Positions 9,517 through 18,829 of a stretch of 64,000 nucleotides of DNA are shown one piece after another. Numbering within the stretch: the first letter of the stretch is position 1; every line of letters starts with the position of its first letter. The stretch is taken from assembly GCF_017873245.1 (NCBI RefSeq), contig NZ_JAGGJY010000016.1, positions 1-64,000 on the forward strand. Direction: 5' to 3'. The translations under genes and the position numbers were made by a program. The notes beneath the pieces were generated by a model. It was not told the DNA's origin, ran no database searches, and saw only the letters and a program-made list of their open reading frames with translations. This DNA is from Clostridium tertium (GTDB lineage Bacteria > Bacillota > Clostridia > Clostridiales > Clostridiaceae).

Positions 9517-9545
9517 TTGACTTATAATATAAAAAGAGATAATAT
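9517..9545 (+). promoter_or_regulatory. promoter of the peroxidase pair
   Basis: TTGACT (9517-9522), 17-bp spacer, TAATAT (9540-9545), about 65 bp upstream of the first glutathione-peroxidase-type gene. Confidence 0.6.
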
Positions 9546-9612
9546 AAATACAAGAATATTAATTGTATAAAATTAAATTTTAAACAATGCGAAATAAATG
9601 GAGGAATATTAA

Positions 9613-10158
9613 ATGAATTTTTATGATTTTAATGCTAAAGATATTGATGGAAAAGAAATAAATATGAGTAACTATAAAGGAAAGGTAATTTTAGTAGTTA
9701 ATACTGCAAGTAAGTGTGGTTTTACTCCTCAATATGCAGATTTAGAGAAATTGCACAAAGAATTTAATGAAAGTGGATTAGAAATATTGGGATTCCCTTG
9801 TAATCAATTTTTAGAACAAGAACCTGGAAATAACAAGGAAGTTAAAAGCTTTTGTGAAATAAATTATGGAGTAACATTTAAATTATTTGAAAAGATAGAC
9901 GTAAGAGGCCTTACTGCACATCCAATATTTAAATTTTTATGTGAAAAAGAAAAGTTTAAAGGATTTGATTTAACTAAACCAAATGGAAAACTATTAAATA
10001 GTATATTAAATGAAAAATTCCCAGAATACTTAATTGATGATTCAATAAAGTGGAATTTCACAAAGTTTCTTATTGATAGAGAAGGGAATGTTGCAGGAAG
10101 ATTCGAACCAACAGTAGATCCTCTTGATATGGTTGAAAATATAAAGAAATTACTATAA
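9613..10158 (+). CDS. glutathione peroxidase family thiol peroxidase, copy 1
   Basis: A 181-aa thioredoxin-fold peroxidase reducing hydrogen or organic peroxides. Cys35 in [11 protein letters not shown] is the peroxidatic residue (Cys, not selenocysteine), Cys63 sits in FPCNQF, and Cys81 in KSFCEINYG matches the resolving Cys of thioredoxin-dependent family members; the conserved [12 protein letters not shown] follows. Clostridia generally lack glutathione, so thioredoxin is the likelier reductant. Compared with its tandem neighbour it carries about 24 extra residues (around 120-143) before WNFTKF. It is the first gene of a two-gene transcript and has GGAGG before ATG. Confidence 0.9.
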   Translation: MNFYDFNAKDIDGKEINMSNYKGKVILVVNTASKCGFTPQYADLEKLHKEFNESGLEILGFPCNQFLEQEPGNNKEVKSFCEINYGVTFKLFEKIDVRGLTAHPIFKFLCEKEKFKGFDLTKPNGKLLNSILNEKFPEYLIDDSIKWNFTKFLIDREGNVAGRFEPTVDPLDMVENIKKLL

Positions 10159-10176
10159 TTAAAAGGAGATAATTTA

Positions 10177-10650
10177 ATGAGCTTTTATGAATATTCTGCA
10201 AAAAATATAGATGGAAAAGAAATAAATATGAGCGATTATAAAGGAAACATAATTTTAGTTGTTAACACAGCGAGTAAATGCGGCTTTACCCCTCAATTAA
10301 AAGATCTTGAAGAACTCTATAAAGAATATAAAGATTCAGGTGTAGAAATATTAGGTTTTCCATGTAATCAATTTTTAAATCAAGAGCCAGGAGAGAATAA
10401 AGAAGTTAAGAACTTTTGTCAAATAAATTATGGAGTTACATTTAATATGTTTGAAAAAATAGATGTTAATGGAAGTAATACTCATCCCATATATAAATAT
10501 TTAAAAGAACAAGAAAAAGGATTATTAACGAAAGATATTAAGTGGAACTTTACTAAATTTTTAATTGACAAAGAAGGGAATGTTATAAAAAGATATTCTC
10601 CAACAACCTCTCCTTTAAAAATAAAAACAGACATAGAAAAACTATTATAA
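10177..10650 (+). CDS. glutathione peroxidase family thiol peroxidase, copy 2
   Basis: A 157-aa paralogue of the preceding gene, 18 nt downstream with its own AAAGGAG, clearly a tandem duplication: the first ~115 residues are closely similar and the same three cysteines (35, 63, 81) and FPCNQF, NYGVTF and [13 protein letters not shown] motifs are kept. It has the usual compact bacterial length. It should act on the same class of peroxides, with thioredoxin as the probable electron donor. An OhrR-like peroxide sensor follows it. Confidence 0.9.
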   Translation: MSFYEYSAKNIDGKEINMSDYKGNIILVVNTASKCGFTPQLKDLEELYKEYKDSGVEILGFPCNQFLNQEPGENKEVKNFCQINYGVTFNMFEKIDVNGSNTHPIYKYLKEQEKGLLTKDIKWNFTKFLIDKEGNVIKRYSPTTSPLKIKTDIEKLL

Positions 10651-10674
10651 ATATAAATACGTTTATAATAGATA

Positions 10675-10732
10675 TTGACATAAGAGCTTTAAAAATGTAA
10701 AATCAATTTAATTTAATAAAATTAAATTTGAT
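10675..10732 (+). promoter_or_regulatory. promoter with overlapping inverted-repeat operator of the OhrR-like gene
   Basis: TTGACA (10675-10680), 17-bp spacer and TAAAAT (10698-10703) form a near-ideal promoter. An imperfect palindrome, ATCAATTTAAT ... ATTAAATTTGAT (10702-10732), begins inside the -10 box and covers the start site, the usual place for MarR/OhrR autorepression. Confidence 0.55.
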
Positions 10733-10754
10733 ATTTATATTGTAGGTGAATAAT

Positions 10755-11186
10755 ATGAATGAATATAATAATCTAAAGTTAGATAATCAAATATGCTTTT
10801 CTCTTTATGCCGTATCACGAGAAATAATAAAACTGTATAAGCCAATATTAGATAAAATCAATCTTACTTATACTCAATATATAGTAATGCTTGTATTGTG
10901 GGAAGAAAGAAAAGCAACTGTAAAACATCTTGGAAATAGATTACATTTAGATTCTGGAACTTTAACACCATTACTAAAAAAGTTAGAAGGAATGGAGCTT
11001 ATAACTAGATATAGAGACAAAAATGATGATAGAGTTGTTATAGCTGAATTGACTAAAAAGGGCTCTGATCTTCAAGAAAAAGCAAAAGATGTTCCAAGTA
11101 AGATGATGTGTAATATTAATATTTCAAAGGAAAAAGCTATTGATTTAAAAAGAAATTTAGATGAATTACTTAAAAATTTGGAATAA
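10755..11186 (+). CDS. MarR-family regulator, OhrR-like peroxide sensor
   Basis: A winged-helix dimer of 143 aa from ATG 10755; this start is preferred over the in-frame GTG at 10746, which lies within the AGGTG ribosome site. The N-terminal DNQICFSLYAVSREI matches the OhrR redox segment, with Cys14 at the position of the organic-peroxide-sensing Cys15 of Bacillus OhrR. The wing RYRDKNDDRVVIAELT is typical. It probably represses itself and perhaps the peroxidase genes just upstream. No ohr gene is in the window, so its main target is inferred. Confidence 0.82.
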   Translation: MNEYNNLKLDNQICFSLYAVSREIIKLYKPILDKINLTYTQYIVMLVLWEERKATVKHLGNRLHLDSGTLTPLLKKLEGMELITRYRDKNDDRVVIAELTKKGSDLQEKAKDVPSKMMCNINISKEKAIDLKRNLDELLKNLE

Positions 11187-11194
11187 CTTTAAAT

Positions 11195-11236
11195 GGAGTG
11201 TATTTAGTTTTTAAATTAAATACACTCTATTTTTAT
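11195..11236 (+). terminator. terminator after the OhrR-like gene
   Basis: GGAGTGTATTTA (11195-11206) pairs with AAATACACTC (11218-11227), followed by TATTTTTAT. Confidence 0.8.
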
Positions 11237-11313
11237 ATAAACAAATTTATTGCATAAAACCTTATACTAGAGTACTATATTAGGTGTTTATTAAAAAAAC
11301 GGAGTGATTAATA

Positions 11314-12042
11314 ATGGAAGAAAGATTACAAAAATATATGGCTAGATGCGGTGTAGCATCTAGAAGAAAATGTGAAGAAATCATATTAAGTAGTAAAGTA
11401 AAAATAAATGATAAGATTGTAAATGAGTTAGGGGTAAAGATAGATCCTTCTAAAGATAAAGTATTTTATAATGGGAAAAGAATACTCCCTGAAGAAAATA
11501 AGCTATACATAATGTTAAATAAGCCAGAAGGATATATAACTTCTGTAAAAGATGAAAAAGGTAGAAAAACTATATTAGATTTAGTAAAAGTTAATGAAAG
11601 AATATATCCTATAGGAAGATTAGATTATGATAGTTCAGGATTGATTTTATTAACTAATGATGGTGATATATATAATAAAATAATACATCCAAGAGTTGAA
11701 GTTGAAAAGAAATATATAGCATTATGTAAAGGTGTATTTTCTGATGAAGAAATTAAAAAATTTGAAAATGGAATTGATATAGGTGGGTATATAACTGCTA
11801 ATGCAAAAATAAAGCTTATTGATAAAGAGAAGGATAAAAAGACTAATACAGTTAATTCTTTAGTTGAAATTATAATTCATGAAGGGAAAAATAGACAAAT
11901 AAGAAAAATGTGTTCTGCACTTGGTCATGAAGTTATAACATTAAAAAGAGTAGCTGTAGGAGATATAAAATTAGGTTATTTGAAAAGAGGAGAATGGAGA
12001 AATTTAACTAAAGATGAGTTAAATTATATTAATTCATTATAG
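11314..12042 (+). CDS. rRNA pseudouridine synthase, RluB/RsuA type
   Basis: A 242-aa enzyme that isomerises a uridine in rRNA (23S for RluB, 16S for RsuA). An S4 RNA-binding domain occupies ~1-60 (RLQKYMARCGVASRRKCEEII), followed by the RsuA catalytic domain with GRLDYDSSGLILLTNDG, whose Asp after GRL is the catalytic residue, and HEGKNRQIRKMC near the end. RluB and RsuA are hard to separate by eye; the neighbourhood fits the Firmicute RluB-like gene. The next gene, a tRNA methyltransferase, begins 9 nt later, so the two form an RNA-modification operon. Confidence 0.88.
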   Translation: MEERLQKYMARCGVASRRKCEEIILSSKVKINDKIVNELGVKIDPSKDKVFYNGKRILPEENKLYIMLNKPEGYITSVKDEKGRKTILDLVKVNERIYPIGRLDYDSSGLILLTNDGDIYNKIIHPRVEVEKKYIALCKGVFSDEEIKKFENGIDIGGYITANAKIKLIDKEKDKKTNTVNSLVEIIIHEGKNRQIRKMCSALGHEVITLKRVAVGDIKLGYLKRGEWRNLTKDELNYINSL

Positions 12043-12050
12043 GGGGAAAT

Positions 12051-12593
12051 ATGTACAGATATGTAGGAAATATAAGTGATCTATCTCATTATATAGTAAA
12101 GGATTTTGTGTTAAATAAAAAGATAGCTATAGATGCAACATTGGGCAATGGACACGATACTGATTTTTTATCTAGTATATTTGAAAAAGTTTATTCTTTT
12201 GATATACAAAATCAAGCTTGCGATAATTACAAACTAAAAGAAATTAAAAATGTAGAAATAATAAACGATTCTCATCATTTATTAAAGAAATACATTGATG
12301 AAAATGTTGATTGTATAATGTATAACTTAGGTTTTTTACCTGGAGGAGATAAGGAAATTACTACATTACATAATACATCTTTAGAAAGTATAAAAGAAGG
12401 GCTTAAGATTTTAAATAGTGGTGGATTAATGACAATATGTATTTATAGAGGCCATTATGAAGGTAAAATTGAAGAATCTTGCATTTTGGAATATTTAAAA
12501 AATTTACCTAAAAATAAGTTTGGAGTCATGGTTCAATCATATCTAAACCGTGAAGATATCTCACCTTTACTTGTAGTTATAGAGAAAAAATAA
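12051..12593 (+). CDS. mnmM: tRNA nm5(s2)U34 methyltransferase, MnmM (YtqB) type
   Basis: A SAM-dependent Rossmann methyltransferase of 180 aa. The SAM loop IDATLGNGHDTDFLS is the YtqB signature, and MYNLGFLPGGDKEITT is the family's second motif. MnmM proteins of Bacillus finish the wobble-uridine modification mnm5s2U34 in tRNA where MnmC is absent. It is 9 nt after the pseudouridine synthase with GGGGG upstream. Assignment rests on these motifs and length. Confidence 0.82.
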   Translation: MYRYVGNISDLSHYIVKDFVLNKKIAIDATLGNGHDTDFLSSIFEKVYSFDIQNQACDNYKLKEIKNVEIINDSHHLLKKYIDENVDCIMYNLGFLPGGDKEITTLHNTSLESIKEGLKILNSGGLMTICIYRGHYEGKIEESCILEYLKNLPKNKFGVMVQSYLNREDISPLLVVIEKK

Positions 12594-12742
12594 AATTGAC
12601 AACTTTACAATTTATTACAAGTTTTTATAAGAAATATATAATAAAATGAAATGATTATTGATGAATTATTCAAAAAGTGATAATATATAAATATAGGTTT
12701 ATAAGTAAAAGTTGTTAAGTTTAACGAAAAGAAGGGATACGG

Positions 12743-13639
12743 ATGGATAATAATCTGAATGAAAACTCAAAAGATTTAATGCGATTAATACAAGCAAGAT
12801 TTTCAAGATTAAGTAAAGGACAAAAATTAATTGCAGAATATATCTTAAAAAATTATGATAAGGCTGCTTTTATGACTGCAGCAAAATTAGGGGTCTCTGT
12901 TGGGGTTTCAGAGTCAACAGTAGTTAGATTTGCTAATGAATTAGGTTTTTCTGGCTATCCTAAGCTTCAAAAAGCATTACAAGAATTAATAAAAAATAAA
13001 CTGACAACAGTTCAAAGATTGGAACTATCCAATGATTATGTTAGTGAGGGATATGCTCTTAAAGGTGTACTTAAGGCGGATATGGAAAATATAAGAGCAA
13101 CTCTTGAAAAGATAAATTATAATACATTTGAAGAAGTTGTTAATAAGATATTTGAAGCTAAAAGAATATATATTATAGGACTTAGAAGTTCAACTGCTTT
13201 GGCTGAGTTTTTAGGTTTCTACTTAAATATTATTTTGCAAAATGTTAAGACAGTGGGCTATGGAATTTCTGATATATTTGAACAAATGATTAATGTGGAA
13301 GAAGGAGACTTGGTAATAGGTATAGGTTTTCCAAGATATGCTTCTAGAACTATAGATGCACTTGCATTTGCACAAGATAGAGGAGCTGATGTTGTAGCAA
13401 TTACAGATAGTCTTTTATCTCCATTAGCTTCTAAATCAGATTATGCATTAATAGCTCAAAGTAATATGGCATCATTTGTTGATTCACTTGTAGCACCTCT
13501 ATCTGTAATTAATGCATTAATAATCGCTGTAGGTATGAGAGAAAAACAAAGTATTACAGATACATTCAACAATCTTGAATTAATTTGGAAAGATTATAAT
13601 GTATATTCTTATAACAATAAAAATGTTGGAGACGATTAA
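12743..13639 (+). CDS. MurR/RpiR-family transcriptional regulator
   Basis: A 298-aa regulator with an N-terminal HTH_6 domain (~1-80: SKGQKLIAEYILKNYDKAAFMTAAKLGVSVGVSESTVVRFANELGFSGYPKLQKAL) and a C-terminal SIS sugar-phosphate-binding domain (IYIIGLRSSTALAEFLGFYL ... GIGFPRYASRTIDALAFAQ). Such proteins respond to phosphosugars. No sugar catabolic gene adjoins it; it stands between RNA-modification and flavoprotein genes, so its targets are probably elsewhere. Confidence 0.87.
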   Translation: MDNNLNENSKDLMRLIQARFSRLSKGQKLIAEYILKNYDKAAFMTAAKLGVSVGVSESTVVRFANELGFSGYPKLQKALQELIKNKLTTVQRLELSNDYVSEGYALKGVLKADMENIRATLEKINYNTFEEVVNKIFEAKRIYIIGLRSSTALAEFLGFYLNIILQNVKTVGYGISDIFEQMINVEEGDLVIGIGFPRYASRTIDALAFAQDRGADVVAITDSLLSPLASKSDYALIAQSNMASFVDSLVAPLSVINALIIAVGMREKQSITDTFNNLELIWKDYNVYSYNNKNVGDD

Positions 13640-13645
13640 TAATAA

Positions 13646-13686
13646 GAGTGTTAAGTTATGTTTATTAAGCATTTCTTAGCACTTTT
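13646..13686 (+). terminator. terminator after the RpiR regulator
   Basis: AGTGTTAAG near 13647 pairs (8 of 9) with CTTAGCACT, followed by TTTTT. Confidence 0.65.
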
Positions 13687-13764
13687 TAATTGCTTGTTAT
13701 ATTGAATTAAAGATATTAAAATGATATATTTATTATGACAAAATAATGCATTAGGAGGATTATA

Positions 13765-14988
13765 ATGAAAAAAGTAATAGTTATAGGAGCTGGACCAGCA
13801 GGAATGATGGCAGCTATAACAGCATCTAAAAATAATAATGATGTTATCTTATTAGAAGCTAATGAAAAGTTAGGTAAAAAGTTATTTATTACAGGTAAGG
13901 GAAGATGTAATGTTACAAACATTAAGGATATATCAGAATTTTTTGATTATATACCAGGTAACCCTCATTTTTTATATAGTGCATTATATACATATACAAA
14001 TGAAGATACAATTAATTTTTTTGAGTCCCAAGGAATAAAGTTAAAGGCCGAACGTGGAGGGCGCGTATTTCCTTTTTCAGATAAATCTTCTGATATAATA
14101 AAAGGTTTATCAAATGAACTTTCAAAAAATAATGTTGAAGTAAAATTAAATAGTAAAGTTACCGATATAAATTTAAAAGAAGGTAAAATAGAATCTGTAA
14201 AAGTAAATGATGAATATCTTATAAAGGCTGATTATTTTATTATTGCTACAGGGGGTGTTTCTTACCCATTAACAGGTTCTAAAGGAGATGGTTTAAAGTT
14301 TTCTAAAAAGTTAGGCCACAATATAACAGAATTAAAGCCATCATTAGTTCCTATTGAGATAAAAAACAATTGGGCTAAGGATTTATCGGGATTAACTCTT
14401 AAAAATATAGAAATATCAATTTTTGATGAAAAAGTTAAGAAACCTTTATATAAGGATCAAGGAGAAATGCTATTTACAAGTTACGGTGTATCTGGACCTC
14501 TTATACTTAAGGGCTCAAGATACATAACTAATAATGGCAATTATAACATAAACTTAGATTTAAAGCCTGCTTTATCAAATGAAGAACTAGATAAGAGGAT
14601 TCAAAAGGATTTTAAAAAATTTATTAATAAAGATTTTAAAAATTCACTAGATGAATTACTTCCTAAAAAACTTATACCAATTATTATTGAGCTTTCTGAA
14701 ATATCGGAAAATAAGAAGGTAAATGAAATAACAAAAGAAGAAAGAAAAAATCTTGTGAATTTAATAAAGGGAATCAAACTGAAAGTAATGAAGCTCAGAC
14801 CTATAGAAGAAGCAATAGTAACATCAGGTGGAGTAGATACTTTAGAAATTGATTCTTCTACTATGAAATCTAAAATAATATCAAATTTATCTTTTGCTGG
14901 GGAAGTTATAGATGTCGATGCCTTTACTGGAGGGTATAATGTTCAAATTGCATTATCTACAGGCTTTTTAGCAGGAAGTAATACATAA
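13765..14988 (+). CDS. HI0933/BaiN-like FAD-dependent oxidoreductase
   Basis: A 407-aa flavoprotein of the YtfP/HI0933 (BaiN-like) family. The N-terminal dinucleotide fold VIVIGAGPAGMMAAITAS and GKGRCNVTN are diagnostic, and the C-terminal GEVIDVDAFTGGYNVQIALSTG is the second FAD contact. Reaction unknown for most members; some relatives act on bile-acid intermediates, but the family is near-universal in Firmicutes and probably has a housekeeping redox role. It precedes cmk, a conserved clostridial arrangement. Confidence 0.87.
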   Translation: MKKVIVIGAGPAGMMAAITASKNNNDVILLEANEKLGKKLFITGKGRCNVTNIKDISEFFDYIPGNPHFLYSALYTYTNEDTINFFESQGIKLKAERGGRVFPFSDKSSDIIKGLSNELSKNNVEVKLNSKVTDINLKEGKIESVKVNDEYLIKADYFIIATGGVSYPLTGSKGDGLKFSKKLGHNITELKPSLVPIEIKNNWAKDLSGLTLKNIEISIFDEKVKKPLYKDQGEMLFTSYGVSGPLILKGSRYITNNGNYNINLDLKPALSNEELDKRIQKDFKKFINKDFKNSLDELLPKKLIPIIIELSEISENKKVNEITKEERKNLVNLIKGIKLKVMKLRPIEEAIVTSGGVDTLEIDSSTMKSKIISNLSFAGEVIDVDAFTGGYNVQIALSTGFLAGSNT

Positions 14989-15066
14989 AATTACTTGTTA
15001 AAAATAGATAATAATAATATAATTTATATGAAAATGTTTTTCAAATATGAAAGGTGGAATATTATT

Positions 15067-15720
15067 TTGAGAATATCAGTTGCTATAGATGGACCAGCGG
15101 GGGCAGGGAAAAGCACAATTGCTAAATTAGTTGCCAAGGAATTTAATTTAATGTACATAAATACAGGAGCAATGTACAGATCTGTAGCTTTAGTTGCAAG
15201 AGAAAATAATATAGAAGATACAGATGTTGAAGGATTATGTAATTTAATAGATACTCTTGAAATGAGATTTGAAAATGATGATTTAATTTTAAATGACATT
15301 AATGTTCAAGAACAAATAACAATGCCGGAAATAAGTGCAATAGTATCTAAATATGCTTCAATTCAAGAAGTAAGATCTAAATTAGTTAAATTACAAAGAG
15401 ATATGTCAAATAAATTTGATGTTATAATGGATGGAAGAGATATTGGTACAGTAGTACTAAAAGATTCTAAATTTAAATTTTTCTTAACTGCAACTCCAGA
15501 AGCTAGAGCAGAAAGAAGATATAAGGAGTTAAAAGATAGAGGATTAACCGTTGATTATTCTAATATACTTGAAGATATAATAAAAAGAGATTATATAGAT
15601 AGTAATAGGGAAGTTGATCCTTTAAAGAAAGCAGATGATGCCATTGAAATTGATACAACAGGATTATCAATTTCAGAAGTAACAGAAAAAATATGCTTAA
15701 ATATAAAAAATAATATTTAA
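15067..15720 (+). CDS. cmk: cytidylate kinase
   Basis: Phosphorylates CMP and dCMP with ATP in pyrimidine salvage. The true start is most likely TTG at 15067, giving 217 aa, because AAAGGTGG lies about 10 nt upstream and the product then begins with the family-typical RISVAIDGPAGAGKST (P-loop at ~9-17). An in-frame ATG further upstream would add a non-conserved tail. Also visible are DGRDIGTVVLKDSKFKFFLTA and the ARAERRYKEL nucleotide region. It sits 78 nt upstream of ispH-rpsA, as in other clostridia. Confidence 0.92.
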   Translation: MRISVAIDGPAGAGKSTIAKLVAKEFNLMYINTGAMYRSVALVARENNIEDTDVEGLCNLIDTLEMRFENDDLILNDINVQEQITMPEISAIVSKYASIQEVRSKLVKLQRDMSNKFDVIMDGRDIGTVVLKDSKFKFFLTATPEARAERRYKELKDRGLTVDYSNILEDIIKRDYIDSNREVDPLKKADDAIEIDTTGLSISEVTEKICLNIKNNI

Positions 15721-15798
15721 TAAGAATATTATAGTCTAAACACTTAAAAATATAATATACTTAAAATATAATATGTAATTAAACTTAGGAGAATTAAT

Positions 15799-17706
15799 AT
15801 GAATAAAGTTGTATTAGCTGAAAGTGCAGGATTCTGCTTCGGTGTACAAAGAGCCGTAGAAGAAGCACTTAAGGTAAAAAAACAATATGATAAAAAGATA
15901 TATACATTAGGACCTTTAATACATAATAATGATGTAGTTAGATATTTAGAGAAAAATGATATATATTCAATTGATTTTAGCGAAATTGATAAGCTAGAAA
16001 AAGGAGATGTAATAGTAATTAGATCTCATGGAGTTACAAAAAAAGTTGTAAATACTTTAGAAGAAAAAGGTCTTGTAGTAGTAAATGCAACATGTCCATA
16101 TGTAACTAATATCCATAAGAAAGTTAATAAATATTCAGATTTAGGATATAATATTGTTATATTAGGGGATGACAAGCATCCAGAAGTTATTGGAATAAAT
16201 GGATGGTGTAATGATAGTGCTATAATAACAAAAGATGGTACTTTCGAAGAAGAACTTCCTAAAAAGATTTGTGTTGTATCACAGACTACAGAAAAAGAAG
16301 AAACTTGGAAAAAGACATTAAATAATTTATCTTCTAATTCTAAGGAATTATTAGCATTTAACACAATTTGTTCTGCTACAGAAGTAAGACAAAAAAGTGC
16401 TAATGAATTATCTCAAAATGTTGATACTATGATTGTAATTGGAGGAAGAAATAGTTCTAATACAACTAAACTTTATCAAATAGCAAAAGCTAATTGTCCA
16501 AATACAATTCATGTTGAAAATGCTAAAGAACTTACTAAAGAGTTCATAGAAGAAAATAAAGGGAAAGTTGTTGGAGTTACTGCTGGAGCATCTACTCCTG
16601 ACTGGATAATAAAAGAAGTAATTGATATTATGGAGGGAAAGATTAATATGGAAGATCAATTGAAGCTAATGGAAGAAATGGATAGAAGATTTAGAATTGG
16701 AGACGAAATAAAAGGTGGAATTCTATCAATTGGAAGAGAAGAACTAGTTATTTCTCTTGTTGGATATAAATCAGATGGAGTTATTCCATTTAAAGAACTT
16801 ACTTCAGAAGAAAACTTAGAATCATATCTTTCTTCATTAAAAATTGGAGATGAAATAACTGCAAAGGTTATAAAGCTTAAAAATGAAGATGGAAATGTAG
16901 TACTTTCAAGATTAGAATATGAAAAGAAATCTGTATTGAATGAACTTGAAAGTATATTTAATAATAAAGAAGTATTTTCAGTTAAAATAAAGGATGCCAA
17001 GGAAAAAGGCATAATAGGATATTATAAGGGTGTTAGAATATTTATACCAGCTTCTCAAGTTGATATAAGATTTTCAAATGATAGAAGCAATTTAATAGGA
17101 GAAAATTTAGAAGTAAGACTAATCGACTTCTCATTAGATAACCCTTCAAAGATAGTTGCATCAAGAAGAATTATATTAGAAGAAGAGAAAAAAGTTAAAG
17201 AAGATGCTGCTTGGGAAAATATAAACGTTGGTGATGTTGTAAAGGCTGAAGTTAAGAGATTTACAAATTTTGGAGCTTTTGCTGATATAAACGGAGTAGA
17301 TGGATTAATACATTTATCTCAAATATCATGGAGTCATGTAAAATCAGCAGAAAGCGTTCTTAAAAAAGGACAAATTATTGATGTTAAGATAATAGAAGCA
17401 GATAGAGAAAATAATAGACTTTCTTTAAGCATAAAGGCGTTAACTCCAGAACCATGGAGCAATATAGAAGAAAAATATCCAGAAGGATCTGCAGTTTTAG
17501 GAAAAGTAGTAAGAATTAGTGATTTTGGTGCTTTTGTTGAGTTAGAACCAGGTGTAGATGGGTTGGTTCATATTTCTAAAATAACTCATGATAGAATCAA
17601 TAATCCTGGAGATGTTTTAAAGATTGGTGATGAAGTAAAAGCAATAATCCTTTCAGTAGATGCAGAAAATAAAAAAATAGCATTAAGTATAAAGGATGCT
17701 GAGTAA
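15799..17706 (+). CDS. ispH: fused HMBPP reductase (IspH) and S1 RNA-binding protein
   Basis: A 635-aa two-part protein. Residues 1-~280 are IspH, which converts HMBPP to IPP and DMAPP in the MEP pathway; the three [4Fe-4S] cysteines appear in SAGFCFGVQRAV (Cys13), NATCPYVTN and NTICSATEV. Residues ~300-635 carry four S1 domains, the last two canonical (FTNFGAFADINGVDGLIHLSQIS and ISDFGAFVELEPGVDGLVHIS), the first two divergent. This natural fusion is well known in clostridia, where the S1 part stands in for ribosomal protein S1. No frameshift or internal stop is seen at the junction (~1660 nt into the cmk-ispH region, near 16640). Confidence 0.93.
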   Translation: MNKVVLAESAGFCFGVQRAVEEALKVKKQYDKKIYTLGPLIHNNDVVRYLEKNDIYSIDFSEIDKLEKGDVIVIRSHGVTKKVVNTLEEKGLVVVNATCPYVTNIHKKVNKYSDLGYNIVILGDDKHPEVIGINGWCNDSAIITKDGTFEEELPKKICVVSQTTEKEETWKKTLNNLSSNSKELLAFNTICSATEVRQKSANELSQNVDTMIVIGGRNSSNTTKLYQIAKANCPNTIHVENAKELTKEFIEENKGKVVGVTAGASTPDWIIKEVIDIMEGKINMEDQLKLMEEMDRRFRIGDEIKGGILSIGREELVISLVGYKSDGVIPFKELTSEENLESYLSSLKIGDEITAKVIKLKNEDGNVVLSRLEYEKKSVLNELESIFNNKEVFSVKIKDAKEKGIIGYYKGVRIFIPASQVDIRFSNDRSNLIGENLEVRLIDFSLDNPSKIVASRRIILEEEKKVKEDAAWENINVGDVVKAEVKRFTNFGAFADINGVDGLIHLSQISWSHVKSAESVLKKGQIIDVKIIEADRENNRLSLSIKALTPEPWSNIEEKYPEGSAVLGKVVRISDFGAFVELEPGVDGLVHISKITHDRINNPGDVLKIGDEVKAIILSVDAENKKIALSIKDAE

Positions 17707-17720
17707 GTAATATATATATT

Positions 17721-17758
17721 AAGACACACATATAAATTATATGTGTGTCTTTTATTAT
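17721..17758 (+). terminator. terminator after ispH-rpsA
   Basis: AAGACACACATATAA pairs with TTATATGTGTGTCTT, then TTATTATT. Confidence 0.85.
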
Positions 17759-17825
17759 TATCTTGACCAGAATATTATGGAAGAAGTATACTAATTTATA
17801 TAGAGAATAAAAGGGGTTTGCAGTA

Positions 17826-18737
17826 ATGTTAGAGAAATTGACATTAAACAATATGGAATCTTTTAAAGGACTTTATTCTAAGAGCATGAAACATGAAAAT
17901 TATGATAAAGATTTCTTTAAATGCTATAATAATCAAAATTTCTTAATAAAATTTTTATATAGAAAATTTATGAGAATTATAAAATTAAATAATACCGATA
18001 TTGGATATATATGGTACGAAGCACCAATGGATAATTATATTAGGGTTTGGGCATTATATATAGATTCAAATTATATAAATCTAATAAATAAATCTACATT
18101 ATCTTATTTTGACAATAGTACCCTTTCTTATGAAGCAATAGACAATGTAGAAAACTCTATAATTTTAGAAAGGTTAGGGTTCAAAAAAATTAAGTATACT
18201 TCATTAATGGAAATGAATATAGAGGATTACAGTAATACTGATAGAATTTATGAAGTCTATAATGAGATGGTTAAGAAATTACATTGGAGTAAGAACATTA
18301 ATTCTAGAACTTTATTTTCTACTAGAAAATTAGTAGTAGGAAAGGATGAAGAACTAAGGTGTAATATTCAAAATGATATATTTGGTGAATGGAATAGAAG
18401 ACCTTTAACTGTTGAGGATATATATAATGACATGACACAAGATTACTTTCTAAAAGATTTATGTATATTTGGAATGATTAACAACTCATATATTGGATAT
18501 GGTCAAATAATATTTAATAGAGAAATGTTTACAATAGTAAATTTCGGAATAGTTAATGACTTTAGAGGTATTGGTTTAGGGAAATTATTATTACATGAAA
18601 TAATTTTATATGCTAAAAAGTCAGGAATAAAAAACTTAGCTATTAGGGTAGACTGTACTAACATAAATGCTATTAATTTATATAAGTGGATTGGATTTAA
18701 AGAAAAATATAAAATAGTAATTTGGGAAAGAGAATGA
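17826..18737 (+). CDS. GNAT family N-acetyltransferase
   Basis: A 303-aa acyltransferase. The C-terminal ~120 residues form a recognisable GNAT domain: FGIVNDFRGIGLGKLLLHEII is motif A (the RGIGLG acetyl-CoA pyrophosphate loop) and NAINLYKWIGFKEKYKI motif B. The N-terminal ~150 residues may be a second, degenerate GNAT fold. Substrate unknown. It is a single-gene unit between two terminators. Confidence 0.82.
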   Translation: MLEKLTLNNMESFKGLYSKSMKHENYDKDFFKCYNNQNFLIKFLYRKFMRIIKLNNTDIGYIWYEAPMDNYIRVWALYIDSNYINLINKSTLSYFDNSTLSYEAIDNVENSIILERLGFKKIKYTSLMEMNIEDYSNTDRIYEVYNEMVKKLHWSKNINSRTLFSTRKLVVGKDEELRCNIQNDIFGEWNRRPLTVEDIYNDMTQDYFLKDLCIFGMINNSYIGYGQIIFNREMFTIVNFGIVNDFRGIGLGKLLLHEIILYAKKSGIKNLAIRVDCTNINAINLYKWIGFKEKYKIVIWERE

Positions 18738-18748
18738 TATCACTAAAT

Positions 18749-18795
18749 AAAAACTGGATCATTATATAAGCTAATAATCCAGTTTTTATTTTTGT
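18749..18795. terminator. bidirectional terminator
   Basis: AAAAACTGGAT pairs with ATCCAGTTTTT (centre ~18768), serving the GNAT gene and the convergent ferritin-like gene. Confidence 0.85.
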
Positions 18796-18829
18796 CTTAA
18801 AGATTCATAATATAATATTAATAAATTAA

